This document shows, piece after piece, positions 11,393 to 34,600 of a DNA stretch of 64,000 nt; position 1 is the first letter of the stretch; the number at the start of each line of letters is the position of its first letter. This DNA comes from Corella eumyota (taxonomy: Eukaryota; Chordata; Ascidiacea; Phlebobranchia; Corellidae). The stretch lies in contig OY720101.1 of assembly GCA_963082875.1 (NCBI GenBank), forward strand, positions 14,159,671 through 14,223,670. The letters are read 5' to 3'. Below the pieces are notes generated by a model. That model was not told the DNA's origin, made no database searches, and worked only from the letters and a program-made list of their open reading frames with translations. A program made the translations under genes and the position numbers.

Positions 11393-13753
11393 ATGGGGAT
11401 TTCCCAAATTTTGCGACTTTAAATTTGTTAATTTGGTCAAATTTAACTAAACAATTAAAAACAAGTTTGGAAATGGGATTTTTGAAGTTAGAAGCTAACT
11501 TTGCAGTTAGGAACTCATCAGTGCATTACCTTAATAAGCCTAAACGTGCAAAACATTGCAGGAGTTTTGAAAGACGGTTTACAACAGACGAACAATTTAA
11601 TCCAGTCGACTTTAAACAAAAAAATAATGACGAAAAATTATCGGGAAAAAGAAACAAGATTGTTGATTTAAAGATAGATAAATCAAATCTCAGCCTTGAG
11701 AATGATTTTTCACTAAAGCCATTAAAAGAAGAAATAAAATGTGAATGTACTTACAGAAAAAACTATTGTCCAAGCCATTGCAAATACAACATTAACAACA
11801 ACTTAGATAAAGTTCCTTCAACTTTCCTTTCGAAATATAAACAAGATGGGATTAAGTGTAAATATTTATGCGAAAGACCTCATCGTTCACATTTAACTCA
11901 CGCTCATTTACGAACTTATAAAACCCGGCATTCTTTAAACAAAAACACATGTCATAATGGTCATAATAAACACACGCCTCAGGAGAGAATTAAACTTGTG
12001 GCCCTTGACTTGAAGCGAAAATCAGAATTATGGAACCAGAAACGAAATACCGTTGCTGAAACGAAAGTAAATGATGAAAAAACTGATTTAAATGTTGAAA
12101 AAAATAATTCAAATTCGTTTAAAAACATGACACATCACCAGCTTATGCCAGAAAGACTTTGTAATTCTGATTTAATTCCGAAGTTAAATCAGCAAACGGC
12201 TTTTTTGTATAGAGAACAATGTCACATGTTTTTCTGTCGGAAATATCTTACTTTTGAGCTGCATAGAATTTTTACTACAAACACCAGAAGAAAAAGACAA
12301 TTAGGATGCATAGACAACACAGTAATATTGCCCAAAACTATTAAACTATCAGTTTATAACTTCTGCAACGAAAACTTAACTTCTAATAAAATCATGTGTG
12401 ATGAAAATTGGACTATTTTTACAGAAGAAAAAGAGGAACCACCTCCTAAAAATGGTTTAATAAATGGTGCCGCTAAAAGTCCTAAAACGAAATGCCAAAA
12501 TAACAAAATTACCAACAAAAATGGTATCGCTAACCAAATAACAAACAAGTTGAATAAAAATAAACAAAAAGATAATAAAGACCAGGAAAGTATACAAAAT
12601 GGTCAAACAAACGGAGATATGTCAATAAGTCGAACCTCGTCTCGATTAAAAAGAAAACGTGATTGTGGAATATTAGGCCCGTATGATGCTGACTATGTTG
12701 TGGAACTACCATTTTACAAAAAACATAAAACATCGAAATTACTCAACTCTATCGAATGCGAAAAATACTCGAAAAAATATGAGAGAAAATTCAAAAAGTC
12801 GAACTTGTATAAAATAAATGAACTCCAATATAAATATACCGATATAATGTTTGAAACAACTACACAATCTAAAGATGCAGCAAAGTCTAAAACTGTTTGT
12901 GATGATTTTGTAAATTGTGAATTTTTTACATCTTTTAAAACTGAAGAAATGTCACATTTATTAACAGGTATAAATTTTTACAACTCTTTTAATTGTATAT
13001 ATGAAGGTTTTCAATACTTTTTTGGTTAAATTTAGCAAATAAAATAACAATTTAACCGGCAGCATGGTGTAGTGGTAAGAGCACTTGCTACACCACACAT
13101 AAGGTCGTGGGTTCAATCCCCAATGCTCTCATGCTGTAGCACCCTTGAGTGAGGCGCTTTAAACAGTTTTAAGTTTTGCTGAGCCAGCACTTAATTATCA
13201 GGCAATTATAATCTTTAATACCTTATACTGTTAAAGGCAACTCGAGACTGGGTCAGAGTAACCGATGTTACTCTATGTTTAAGTTATGCATTCGACTTTC
13301 CCACATCGAGGATAAAAATATATATATATATATATATACAAAAAAATTTATTTAAAAACCTTACATTACTATGTAACTTTTTTTACAACAGATAAAATAT
13401 GCTCCTTCTGTGGATTATCATTTAAAAACCTATCCGAAAATGAACGTCAAAATCATATAGACCGACATAACAACAAATCACCATGGCCAGAATTTCAAGT
13501 TAATATATCGGAGCTACAGAACAGACCAAAAAAGAAAAAGGAGAAACCGAAACCGCCGCCACCTATTATAATACCACAAGTGATACCTAAACCTGCACCT
13601 ATCACAACTCCTTCATTAAAATCACAAATTACTGCTAAACTTTTGTCAAAATACAACCCAAGTAATTTTAAACACTTGTTTCAACAGAATAGATTTGGTT
13701 TTAAAGGTATGAGGGACAGGCCAACAGCAAGAAAATCAATTGTAAGATATTAG
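11393..13753 (+). CDS. Basic protein with one C2H2/UBZ-like zinc finger, family not recognised
   Basis: Two coding exons are visible: 11393-12967 and 13392-13753. The GT-AG intron between them holds a SINE. From the first ATG in frame (11473) the product is 618 residues. The open frame continues upstream to a good acceptor (TTTATTAGTTTGTAG ending at 11392), so an earlier exon probably exists and the true start is uncertain. Near the C-terminus (residues ~502-521) is CSFCGLSFKNLSENERQNHI followed by DRH, a C2H2 finger with a long C-to-H spacing like UBZ or PCF11-type fingers. Upstream are a Cys/His-rich patch (residues ~85-175, starting CECTYRKNYCPSHCKY) and a basic stretch SRLKRKRDCG. After the finger come Lys- and Pro-rich segments. 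A nuclear or ubiquitin/nucleic-acid binding role would fit, but this is inference. No homologue is recognised by eye. Confidence 0.7.
13054..13346 (+). repeat. tRNA-headed SINE, main family, full length
   Basis: Lies in the intron of the zinc-finger gene, same strand. ACCGGCAGCATGGTGTAGTG head, GGGTTCAATCCC B-box, full tail, then a (TA)n run from 13318 to 13336. Confidence 0.85.
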
Positions 13754-14425
13754 TATTAAAACTAAGTGTATGTGATAGTTAATTATATTTATAAATTTGT
13801 TGCAAAATTTTATGAAAGTCAAATATATATCAATAACAAATTTTAAACTTTAGTTATTTTATTTCTACATCTGCCAATAATATTAACTTAAAACTTTTAT
13901 ATTAGCATAAACTAATTCAAATTAAATGGTTTCTTATCAATAGTTTTAACCACAATTTAACAATATAAACATTTCTTGAATTTAATTCAAAAGCTGTAAC
14001 TTACACCCAATATAAACATTCTGAATAAAAATATCAAAATATACTTTCAGAAAATAATTTTTTTTACATACATCACCTGCATAAATATATTTGCCAGTTA
14101 TCAAAATTATCAACTCTACCTCTATGTATTTTTATTCTTATTTTTAGTAGAGCAACCGAAATTTTAATCATGGATTTCTTATTTAGTTTTATAGAAAATA
14201 TATATTGTGCCTTTTTAAAATGTAGTGTAAAACAATCTATTGCCGTTATTAGTTTTTTTCTAAAATTCCAATTTCTTCATTTTTCATAATATTGTTTATG
14301 TTTTTTAATAAAAGTTAGATTTATCATTTTTTTTTTCAAAACTTGATATTTGTGTTATACTTTTCGTTAAAAATATAACCAATAACTTCAAGAGCTTTAC
14401 CTTTCTTTTAGCCAAATTTTACATT

Positions 14426-14605
14426 TACCGTCAGCGTGGTGTAGTGGTAAGATCACTTGCTACACCATACATGAGGTCGTGGGTTCAAACCTCACTGATC
14501 TCAAGCTGTAGCGCCCTTGAGTAAGGCGCTATAAACGGTATGAACTCCTGCTGAGCCAGCACTTAATCAGCAGCATAATTATCGGGCAATTGTATTAACC
14601 AAACT
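14426..14605 (+). repeat. tRNA-headed SINE, 3'-truncated
   Basis: Head ACCGTCAGCGTGGTGTAGTG through GCGCTATAAACGGTATGAAC and TTATCGGGCAATTGTA. The CTCGAGACTGGG tail is absent. It sits just past the POLR2B polyadenylation signal. Confidence 0.8.
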
Positions 14606-14636
14606 AAAACATGTCTCAAAGTCTTAAAAAAGTGAA

Positions 14637-14642
14637 TTTATT
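14637..14642 (-). terminator. Polyadenylation signal for POLR2B
   Basis: AATAAA on the minus strand, about 40 bases beyond the POLR2B stop codon at 14681. It is the only canonical hexamer this close to the stop. Confidence 0.6.
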
Positions 14643-14680
14643 GGCAGCAGAAGTATTTACAAATATCATGATTCTAACAT

Positions 14681-24908
<10,228 letters not shown>

Positions 24909-25682
24909 GTTTTGTTATTTTTTCCGCAAATTTCTTCACTTTGTTACTTGATTTTCTGTATTCTAAATTCTTATTAACACATAAAATTGGTTTCTTATAT
25001 GTTTAATAATTAAAATACCCCCTTAGCATTGCAAATAGCATTAAACAACAGTTTTTAATCGTGTTAACGTTTAACAAAATATAAACAGCTTCGAAACGTG
25101 CAAAAAAATTTTAAGTTTATTTTATTTCTGCGGGTGGTAACATACTTTAATTATTTCGACCACACAAAAATACACAATTCTTATTTTTTTAAAGTTTGTC
25201 CTCGCCGAGAGAGCAGCCACATAAAACTGTCAAAACATGCTATTTTTTAAAAATAAATCTCGAATTTAAATAACTACATCAAGAAATGACATAATTTAAT
25301 GGTCAGAAAACACATTACATGAGGTTTATTGTTCGATCCCTACTACTATCCTGCTGTAGGACCCTTAAGTAAGGTGCTATAAACGGTATGACTCCTGCTA
25401 AGCCAGCATCTTATTTATGGAGCAATTATAATCAAAAAAACAATTATAACCAAGTGTAACTTAAGACTGGGTCAGGGTAATAAATGTTAATTTAAAACCT
25501 TATTATTTAGTAACTACATTTTTAGTACATATTTTATTATCAGCAACTATAACATTATATTTTATTTTAAATAACTACATTAGTAAATAAAAGATACAGT
25601 ACACATTAGCAAATGGAACAATATAGATTATAAAAACTATTTATTTGATAAAAACATTACAAAGGTTTAAAATCAGAAATAT
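24909..25682. other. Interval between LKAAEAR1 and POLR2B
   Basis: Intergenic stretch that should hold the POLR2B promoter. I see no clear TATA box. A diverged SINE covers 25305-25490. A minus-strand AATAAA at about 25640-25645, some 40 bases past the LKAAEAR1 stop, is a likely polyadenylation signal for that gene. Confidence 0.5.
25305..25490 (+). repeat. SINE, 5'-truncated and diverged
   Basis: Keeps ATTGTTCGATCCCTACTACT, AAGTAAGGTGCTATAAACGG, TATGACTCCTGCTAAGCCAG and AACTTAAGACTGGGTCAGGG. Confidence 0.65.
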
Positions 25683-27381
25683 TTAATCAAGTTTTCGATT
25701 AATTGTTAAGCCAAGATCATCTTCAAGGATGGATTCTATGCGAGATCGTTCAGATTTATCAAGTTGGTCTCCAGGATTGTAATTATCAATATAAGGAGGG
25801 ACCAATGCCTCGAACCTTAATGCTAGAATAAAACAACATTAGAATTAAACTTGGAAATATATAAAAAATAACATTTTGACCAGCAGTTTGGTGTAGTGGT
25901 TGGAACACTAATATTTACTACATAAGGCTTGATCCTGCCTAAAACCGGCAACTTGGTGTAGTGGTAAGAACACTTGTTACACCACACATGAGGTCCTGGG
26001 TTCAATCCCCACTGATCTCATGCTGTAGCGCCCTCAAGTAAGGCGATAAAAACGATATGAACTTCTGCTGAGCCACCATTTGATTAGCAGCAAAGTTATC
26101 GGACAATTATAATTATAATATCTTTTCACAGGCAACTCAAGATTGGGTCGAAGTAACTTATGTTACTCTATGTTTAAGTCGCGCATTCAACCTTCCCACA
26201 TCAAGGATAAAGATACAAAAAAAAATAAGGTAGCATCCTATAGTAAGGTGGTATAAACAACAAAAAATATATTTTTTTACTATTTTAAATTGACTATAAA
26301 CAGTTAAATTTTTTTTTTATGTTAAGTAGGAAGCACTGTTGGGTGTTTAGGAAAAATATAATACTTACCTTTAAGGGAGGTTGGCTGGCAAGCAATTAAA
26401 TGTTTAATTTCATGACCCTTCATTGCCTGGTATTGTAACCTCATAACTCGAATACGATTACGGGCTTCAGCAGCTCTGCAAAACAATTAAAAGTTAACTA
26501 TTTTTATTCTATGCAAAGGGTCATAAGGAGTGCTATATATACATATAAAAATATGTCAAATTTATAGACCTACAAAATATAAAATTGCCATTTTTGGTGC
26601 ATGGGTAATTTATCGCAGGCAAATATTAGTTAAGAGTTGTAACTATATTATAACAGTTAAAATATCGCCGTAGGACAGGCTATTGACTAGTAGTAATTAT
26701 AATAAAATAATTATATACTTTAATTGTCCAATTAGGTTTCTGTGTTTTTCTTTATCATCAGTTGAATATTGGACAGGAATATTTTTTCTAAGTTGGGCTT
26801 TATTTTCCTTTACCCTTTTTAACGTTAGGTCAACTTTTTCTTGAATTTCTTTTGGAGTTTCTTCATATGCCATATGTCTTAAAAATAAGATTTTAATTTT
26901 TTTTTTGTATATATCTTTATCCTCGATGTGGGAAAGTCGAATGCGCAACCAAAACATAAAGTAACAACTGTTACTCCGACCCAGTTTCGAGTTGCCTTTG
27001 GCAGTTTGAGATATTATATAGATTATAATTGCCCAATAATTAGGCTGCTGATTAAGTGCTGGCTCAGCAGGAGTTTATACCGTTTATATTGCTTTACTCA
27101 AGGGCGCTACAGCATGAAAGCAGTAGGAATTGAATCCATAGCCTCATGTAGTGTAGGAAGTGTTCTGACCACTACACCACGCTGCCATTTTAACATTGTA
27201 TATATGTAACCCTTTTTAACATGCAATGTCTAGTATATGGCTATACAAAAATAGCATTTAAATTTAAATTAATGTATTTTTGAATTTATTTTTACCTTGC
27301 TTTTTGTTGTTGAGACATTTTCTTAATTTGGGCCGGAGTTTTTTTACTCCAATTTTTAGGTTTCACATCTTCTTTTCCCAT
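25683..27381 (-). CDS. LKAAEAR1: LKAAEAR motif-containing protein
   Basis: Small protein of unknown biochemical role, named for its conserved motif (human C20orf201 family). Four coding exons: 27296-27381, 26719-26877, 26369-26475, 25683-25822, phases consistent, 163 residues. The start MGKEDVKPKNWSKKTP is the first ATG in frame. The signature LKAAEARNRIRVMRLQYQ spans the exon 2/3 junction. It is followed by KGHEIKHLIACQPTSLKALR and a C-terminal block ILEDDLGLTINRKL, the order expected of the family. The N-terminal half is rich in charged residues and likely helical. No signal peptide or membrane segment. The gene lies between the otopetrin gene and POLR2B, same strand, with gaps too wide to suggest a tight operon. 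Introns contain several SINEs. Confidence 0.9.
25878..26222 (+). repeat. SINE head fragment followed by a full SINE
   Basis: A head-only piece (CAGCAGTTTGGTGTAGTGG to about 25938) is directly followed by a complete copy from 25942 (ACCGGCAACTTGGTGTAGTG) to its A-rich end. This suggests insertion of one copy next to, or into, another. Intron of LKAAEAR1. Confidence 0.75.
26540..26662 (-). repeat. MITE-like family M, copy 5
   Basis: Reverse copy in an LKAAEAR1 intron: TGTCAAATTTATAGACCTAC, TTGCCATTTTTGGTGCATGG, CGCAGGCAAATATTAGTTAA. Confidence 0.65.
26905..27192 (-). repeat. tRNA-headed SINE, full length
   Basis: Complete reverse copy in the first LKAAEAR1 intron, from TCTTTATCCTCGATGTGGGA to the head complement ACCACTACACCACGCTGCC. 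Confidence 0.85.
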
Positions 27382-27527
27382 ATTGTTGATCGTTTTTGTA
27401 AACTGATTAATTATTATAAAATCTCAAAATTGATAACGTGATAAATATTATTAAATAGTAAGGCATCTTTAGTCCTATAAAAACACTAATAAAATTGTTT
27501 ATTTTTTTTCGAAGATAAAGAAATTGG

Positions 27528-27795
27528 TAAGAACAATTGCTACCCCACACATGGGGTCTTGGGTTCAATCCCCACTGACCTCATGCTGTAGCGCTCTTGA
27601 GTAAGGCGCTATAAATGGTACGAACTCCTGCTGAGGCAGCACTTAATCAGCAGCATAATTATCAGGCAATTATAATCAATAATATCCCAAACTGTCACAG
27701 GCAACTCGAGACTGGGTCGGAGTAACTGATGTTGCTCTATGTTTAGGTCGAGCATTCGACTTTTCCACATCGAGGATAAAGATATATACAAAAAA
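27528..27795 (+). repeat. tRNA-headed SINE, head slightly truncated
   Basis: Starts TTGGTAAGAACAATTGCTAC, B-box GGGTTCAATCCC, full middle block and tail ending GATATATACAAAAAAAAA. Confidence 0.8.
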
Positions 27796-28519
27796 AAAAC
27801 GTCAAAACTGTTTAGTTTATCCTAGTTTCTTACCGACTTCTACCGGTTATAACTGTACAAAAAATAAGTGATCTTATTATTATATTTAAAGATAACTAGA
27901 CCAATTATTATATAGTTAAATAAAATTTTAAAACAATTTAAAAAAACGTCTAAGAAATCCTTTATCTTACTATACAATAAGCAGTAGTAGCTTAGCAATA
28001 ACAAAAAAAATGACGTAATCAGAGTTTCCAAAAAAAACGTAAACCTATAAAAAGATACTTCGTATATACAAGATTATATAATTTTTATCCATTCCTACTT
28101 AATTGATAAAAACATTTTCTACCTATTATTAGATGCCTAAATCAAATCATGTGATAAAGTTTGGCACAATATATTTTTATTAGCAAAATTTATAGTTAAA
28201 ATGCATTTATAAAGGCACATTAGTTAAATCAAGCTATTAAACATCGTTATACAAATTTAAAATTATTACAATTAATAAATGAAACAATAAAAATAAGAAA
28301 CTTTAAGTAGTAGGTTAATAACACTATATACACTCATAGGTAATATTATTCATTCACCGAACGATTTTTTAATAATTAAAATAAAATTAAAATTAATTTT
28401 TCAGAAATTTAAATTTTGATGTCAACAAAAAAATAAAAATACACAATTCTGTTGCAAACGATACTTAAATTCACAATACACCAAAAAAGAGACAATTATA
28501 TGATAAGGCAATACCACAA

Positions 28520-28630
28520 AATCAAAAGTATCCAAAACTGGCAAGGGCAAAGACTAGGTTGGGGTAACAAGTGTTACTCTATGGTAAGGCCTTAAACTCG
28601 GCCAAAACTCATATACAATATAAGTAAATA
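28520..28630 (+). repeat. SINE tail fragment
   Basis: Shows TATCCAAAACTGGCAAGG, AGACTAGGTTGGGGTAACAA and GTGTTACTCTATGGTAAG, the 3' part of the main SINE. Confidence 0.5.
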
Positions 28631-28646
28631 CAAAAAATACCAATTC

Positions 28647-31600
28647 TCAAGCGTAAGACCATATTTCAAAGAAGCAAGCTGCCAAATGCATTCTCAAGAA
28701 AATAGCAAGAGGGGCTGTAACGAAAGTAAGTGTAGACCAAGCCGTATGACCGAAGTATTCGTATTGATAGGTATACACAGAAAACGCTGTTCCATCTAAC
28801 GACAAAAACACCCATAAGCAAGCATTAGAAATCATTAAGAATATAAGAATATCACGGAGTAGAATACGGGGCCTATCTGGGTGTGCCAACTTGGTGATCA
28901 TACTTTTAGCGTTTAATTTGTTCGGGTGATGTGGGTGCATCAACATTGGTGAGAAAACCCGCTCTGGGAGGCCATCTTGTATCGAGATAGATTGTAAGAT
29001 TTCGTCGTCACGTCGGTTAGGGGTGTAGATTACTGAATCGGGGGTGACTAAAAGTTTGGCGGACTCCTGGCGCATTAGTTGCACTCTTTTTGGGTCGTAT
29101 GATCCACTCATTGGGGTGTGTATGTCAAAGTTAAATACTTTTTGCTAAAAAAAGAAAATTGTTAACAATATCCCAAAATAAAAAATGCAACTGAAGACTG
29201 GGTTGGCCCGGTAGTGTGGTATACTGGTCATAGCATCGAACTACAAGCCGAAAGATTTTGGGTTCAAGCCGCACAAATGCCACACTATCCGCCCTTAAGC
29301 CCGGCGTTTACGGATAGCTAAACACAAATCACAACAGCACACTTTTGCCCAATATAAATTTAAAAATCTAACATTTTCGGGTGAAAAAAGGGCCGAGTTG
29401 AATAAATTATGGGCAGAAAGACTGGCTTTCCGCTTCAAAACAGAATAAACAAAAAAAAATTGGGCAATTTTAAAAGGTTAGTATGAATTTAAATAGTGTA
29501 TCTATAATAAGGCTAAGTTTATTAAATAACAGATTGTCGTTCCTTTATATCGATAATAAAACATCTAAAAATTCTTTAAACTTGATTTAAAAAATAAAAT
29601 AATTACGTCGAGAGATCGAGGAGTTCCGTTGCTTGAATCCGGGATCGGAAGACACGTTATCGGTTGCCCGGACAACGTCTTAGCGGTCACTGGGGTCATC
29701 ACTAGGTCCTTGTTGTCGTGACCTGATGGAGTTAAGGTCAGCACGCCTACGTCATGATGACTAAAAAAAAATAATTAAAATTGAAAATAATAGTTACAAA
29801 AATATTTTATTTACATCCTTATTATATAAGTTGTAAAAATAAAAGTCGCAGAAAAGTGACATAGAAATCACATAATAATACAATTTAAAGTACTTACACT
29901 TCGTCGACAAGTGGTTCCCTTCCTAGACCATAGACGATAAACAAAACCTAAACAAAAATTTTAATTAAATCAGCTTTATAAAAAAGTTTCCGTCTACGAT
30001 TTTATTGTAAATTTTATTCACTTTTTTAATGAAAACAGAGCGGACTTTATAGTATTATAATTATAGAATAACTTTCACATCTTTTTTAATATACCCGCAG
30101 CGTGGTGTAGTGGTTAGAACACTTGCTACACTACACATGAGGTCGTGAGTTTAATCCCCACTGCTCTCATGCTGTAGCGCCCTTGAGTAAGGCGCTATAA
30201 ACGGTATGTACTCCCGCTGAGCCAGCACTGAATCAGCAGTATAATTATCAGGCAATTATAATCTATAATATCCAAAGTGTCAAAGGCAACTCGAGACTGG
30301 GTCGGGGTAGCTGATGTTACTCTATTTTTAAGTCGCGCATTCGACTTTACCACATACCACATGTTTAAGTCGCGCATTCGACCTTACCACATCGAGGATA
30401 AAGATATAAAAAATAAAAAAAAAACTTACCTGTATAATATTAACCAATATATCAGTAATAGGATACAGCAACGACAATGCCCAACTAGAAGCTTTAGTAC
30501 TTGGATGCCCGGCAGTCATAGCTAATATAGAGAACAACCCTAATAACAGAGGACCAATTAAACAAATAACTAGAAGAACAACATCCAAGTTTAAAGACGA
30601 TTCGATTTTTTCCCGGTGTAGGTTGTTATGGAAAACGTAAAAACCAAATATGCAGCCGATGATGCAGGATAAATTGAAAACAATCTAAAAAAAGATTTAA
30701 AAATTTAAAGAAAATGAAAATAAAAGAATTTTGTTTAAAATTATATAAAAATATAAAAGTTTTATACAATACTACATAAATTCAAGACAAAAATCTAGAA
30801 GAATTTAATCTGAAAAAATCTAGAAAAAAAAGAAAAATCTAGAAGAAATTTTTTACCAAAAATAGGTCGTACATCTCCAAATAATCAGACTCAGACATAT
30901 AATCTTGCTCGCTAGGTGGCAGGTTGGAGTCAAGAGTGCCAAGGACAACCAATATAATAACTGTGACAATTAAAACACAGGCTCCCAAAGTGGTTCCTAC
31001 AAAAAAATCAAAGCAAAAATTAAATTTAAAACTTGTATTAATAAACCAGATTGGGTTATCAGATAGTCAATAAGATTTTTTAGCTTTTGTTCGACGACTT
31101 GGTGTAGTGTTTAAAATACTAGGCATCATTTATGGGGTCATAAGTTCGATTTAAGTTCGTTTATGTCATAGTGTGCTAATGTAAATTTTAAAGGTGCATT
31201 TATCGACAAGGGCTATTCAATAAAAGAAAGGGCAAAAATAAGGGCAAAAATAGGGGCATAAGTAAAGGGCAAAAAAAAGGGCAGAAATAGTAAAAAGTTA
31301 TGCTATGTTTAGCCCGCGAAGTCTACCCTTCATTTTTAACGTTTATAGGCCTTGTCATATCTAGAATACATTAAAATTAATAAATAAACACCTGTATATG
31401 ATTTGTAAAACTTGTAGCTTGGCTTGACAACTCGTTGGTGCAGTTTTGGTTGTCTGCCAACATTCGTCCACATTATATATAACAAACAACTTGCTACTAG
31501 GCAGAACTCAACCAAAAATGGAAACAGAAATTCCTCTGCATGCTCGATCACGTGACAGAACTCACTATTACATGTACAATTGCCGACCTCGTGACCTAAT

Positions 31601-34600
31601 ACGCCATAAAAAGAAAAATTAATTAAAATTTTTTTTTATTTAAAAAAAAAAAAAAACATTTTTTTTAAATATGCGTTAAGTATAAAACGTAAAACTTTAA
31701 AGCTTTTTGAGAACAGTTAAATAACTTTTGTTTGTTATTTAATTTTAATAATATTTACTAAAAAAAAATGTTTTTTTATTTACCATGTGTTGCTTGTGTT
31801 TCCTCCATACCAGCGACCTCTAAAAAATGTCAAAATAAAGTTTTAAGCTTTTTTAATTCTCAAAATTGTTGTTGTCGTCTATCACTAAACTTTATTGTCA
31901 TATTTTCATGAAAACCCAAATGTTTATTACCCCGAGGCAGAGATTACACATTTCAGCAGGAAATCAATTATTACGTTAAAAACGTTTTCTGATAAACAGA
32001 GACTTTTAAACTCAGGTGTCTACGATTTCATGTTTAAATCAATTATAATTTGTGTTTTGAAAGTTTTGATTCAAATTTTATGGTTTTCTTAATATGGGAA
32101 GACTGATTTCACAGACTAAACCTTAAAAAAATATTTATTATTTTGCCCAATGTCAAGTTGCTTTTGCTGGTTGGTTATATTGTTCACCTGCTGATATTGT
32201 CTGTTTAGTAATTTGTTGTTTTTGGTCTTAGAAAATTAAGATTTAACTAGTGCCTGATCAAAAGGTGCTACGATATGGTAGCAGTGGGAATCAAACTTAA
32301 AATATCAAGCGCTATAAAGTGTCTTTGTAGAAATAAAATTATAAAGCTCATGTCCTTATTTATAATGCCAAAAACCGCGCAAAATAGTAATAATTTAACA
32401 TAGAAACTATAAACATAAACGTACTTGTGTTTAGATTGTTGTTGTGAATATACTCCTTCACGATATCATACGAAGAATTACAACTTTCGTGCAACTGATT
32501 CACGAACGAATTAAACGCTGCCCAATTGAACTGGCCAGGAGCAGGGGTTGTGTGTGATCTGAGATGGTGTGCCACGGCCTCAGTGGCAGCTTCCTCTGGC
32601 CCACCTTCCGAGCCCATGTCTTGGTTTTTCTCGACAAAAATAGCGTTAGCTGTCTCGTCTGAAATGACACCGATCCATACAGATAGGTTGGTGGCTATTA
32701 TGTGGATGATACCGAACCTGTGTGAAAATAAAATTAAGTTTTAAAATCTGGTTTATAAATTTTCGCAAATTAACATTCAATTAAAAGCAAAAAAAACAAA
32801 AAAATTGATTGTTTTAACAAGTTTATATTCTACATAATAGTATTTTTAATAACCCCAACCCAGTCTTTTGTTAGTTTTAGAAACGATTCGACCCAAAATA
32901 TTGCTTATACAACAATTTTAAAAATATTTAACATAACAGACAGGCCCAAACGCATAACTAATTCGCTCAAAATGCTTGTGCAAATATAAAAGCATGCTAG
33001 TTTCATAATCTTACCGATTAGATATGGCTGAGGTAACTACATAAATACTTTGCAAAAAATTATTAAAATATTTACAATTTGAAAGTAAAAATTTACCGCG
33101 TGCAATAGGTACTTAAAAGATAGACAAACAAGTTTTGTAATATCTTAATCTTGCAAAGACAACTTAAGACTAGGTCGTGGTATTAGTGGTTTTGTTTTTA
33201 AGCTGTCGGTTTATAGAGTTTGCTTGAATTGGTGTTTTTACATTAAAAATAAAACTAAATTAATAACAATTTGTATTTGAAATTGTAATATTAATATCTT
33301 ATTAGTCTTATATAGAAAAAAAACAAATCTAAAATCGACTTATTAACAAAAATTAATTTATTAAACGCTTATAAAAGTTTTTTCACATAATTATCTGTTT
33401 TTGCTTTTTTTTAAAAAAATATTATTTTTCAAAAAAATTGCAGTTTGTTAATTAACCACAAAAACAGATAAATTAAAACTAAAACGTAGAAAAAATTTAC
33501 AGTTTTTTTATCGCATTTTGACCTAAATTTTATCTTGCTGGCGTAACAAAGATTAATTAATGACGAATAGAGGTTAATTTTGAATTCCGGAATCCGATAA
33601 ATTTTGACGTTAATTTAAAAGTATTTTGAATTACTGTCACCAGTTTGTTAAATTTAAAGATAAAAACTGTTTTGTAGCAAAAAGTGCAAAAAAACAAAAA
33701 CAACCCCAAAAAAATTAAAAAAAAAAGAAAAGTGTTTACTAAGATTTAAAAAAAAGTGTTTACTAAGATTTTTCCTAATGTTTTTCTAGTTAGTGTACAC
33801 ATTTTTTTCACTCAAACAATATTTAATAAATAATTTAAAACCTATTTAATGAAATTAATTATTTAAAAACTATGAACAAACCTTGAAAAATGTCGAAACT
33901 CCTGCAGATGTACTTTTGAGTACATGAATATAAAACTGACTTGCAAGATTATAAACACACTGTAGACTATCGGCATAGCGATGTAGATATCTCGGTCCTT
34001 ACAATCAGGATTGTTTATCTGAAGGTAGGCGATCGTCTCCAATCCTTCTTTTATGATTATACCAAGACCAAAAACCGCCAAGACGGCTAAAAAAACAAAT
34101 AAAAAAATATGATTTTTTGATAAATAGAATATTGTTCGAAATTGTTTGACAATTTTTAATACATAAAAACAAAAATAACTTTATTTTTTAATACGTAACA
34201 ACAAAAATAATTTTAGGGTAAGATTAACCTTTTACACTTAAAATAAAGGACTAACTTAAGCAAAAAAGCTATCCAACATTTAAAAGTAACTCATGTTTTG
34301 ATTTTGTGTTACAATTTTTAAATTTGTTATTGTCGTTGTAAGAAGGCCAACTTTACAGGTTTTATTACCCCAACTTAGCCTTAAATTGTCGTGTCAGTTT
34401 GATATATATTACTGACCTAAGAATATTGTGTAATAGTTAATCTGCTTATTGTTTTTAAGTCGGCAAAAAAGACATTTTTTGCTTCTGCCCGAGGGTGCTA
34501 CAGCGTCGAACCCAGGACGTTTGCAACAATGTCTTTTGTGTTGACCACTTCATTTGCTTCTGATTAAAGGTGCTACAGCGTAAAAGCAGTAGGGATCAAA

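Larger units (their letters stand above)
13754..14680. other. Shared 3' region of two converging genes
   Basis: Non-coding stretch between the stop of the zinc-finger gene and the stop of POLR2B. A plus-strand AATAAA near 14024 may serve the zinc-finger gene. A minus-strand AATAAA at about 14637-14642, some 40 bases past the POLR2B stop, is a good polyadenylation signal for POLR2B. One SINE lies between them. Confidence 0.55.
27382..28646. other. Interval between the otopetrin gene and LKAAEAR1
   Basis: AT-rich intergenic region with no supported exon. It contains one nearly full SINE (27528-27795) and a SINE tail fragment (28520-28630). It should hold the LKAAEAR1 promoter and the otopetrin 3' end. 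Confidence 0.5.

Noticed and set aside
12354-12733. Minus-strand hydrophobic open frames
   Set aside because: Antisense to the long zinc-finger exon; AT-rich Lys/Asn coding read backwards gives Phe/Leu-rich frames.
13054-13130. tRNA gene, from A-box and B-box at this and other sites
   Set aside because: The same head is followed by a constant SINE body and tail at more than ten sites and does not fold as a full cloverleaf; these are SINE heads.
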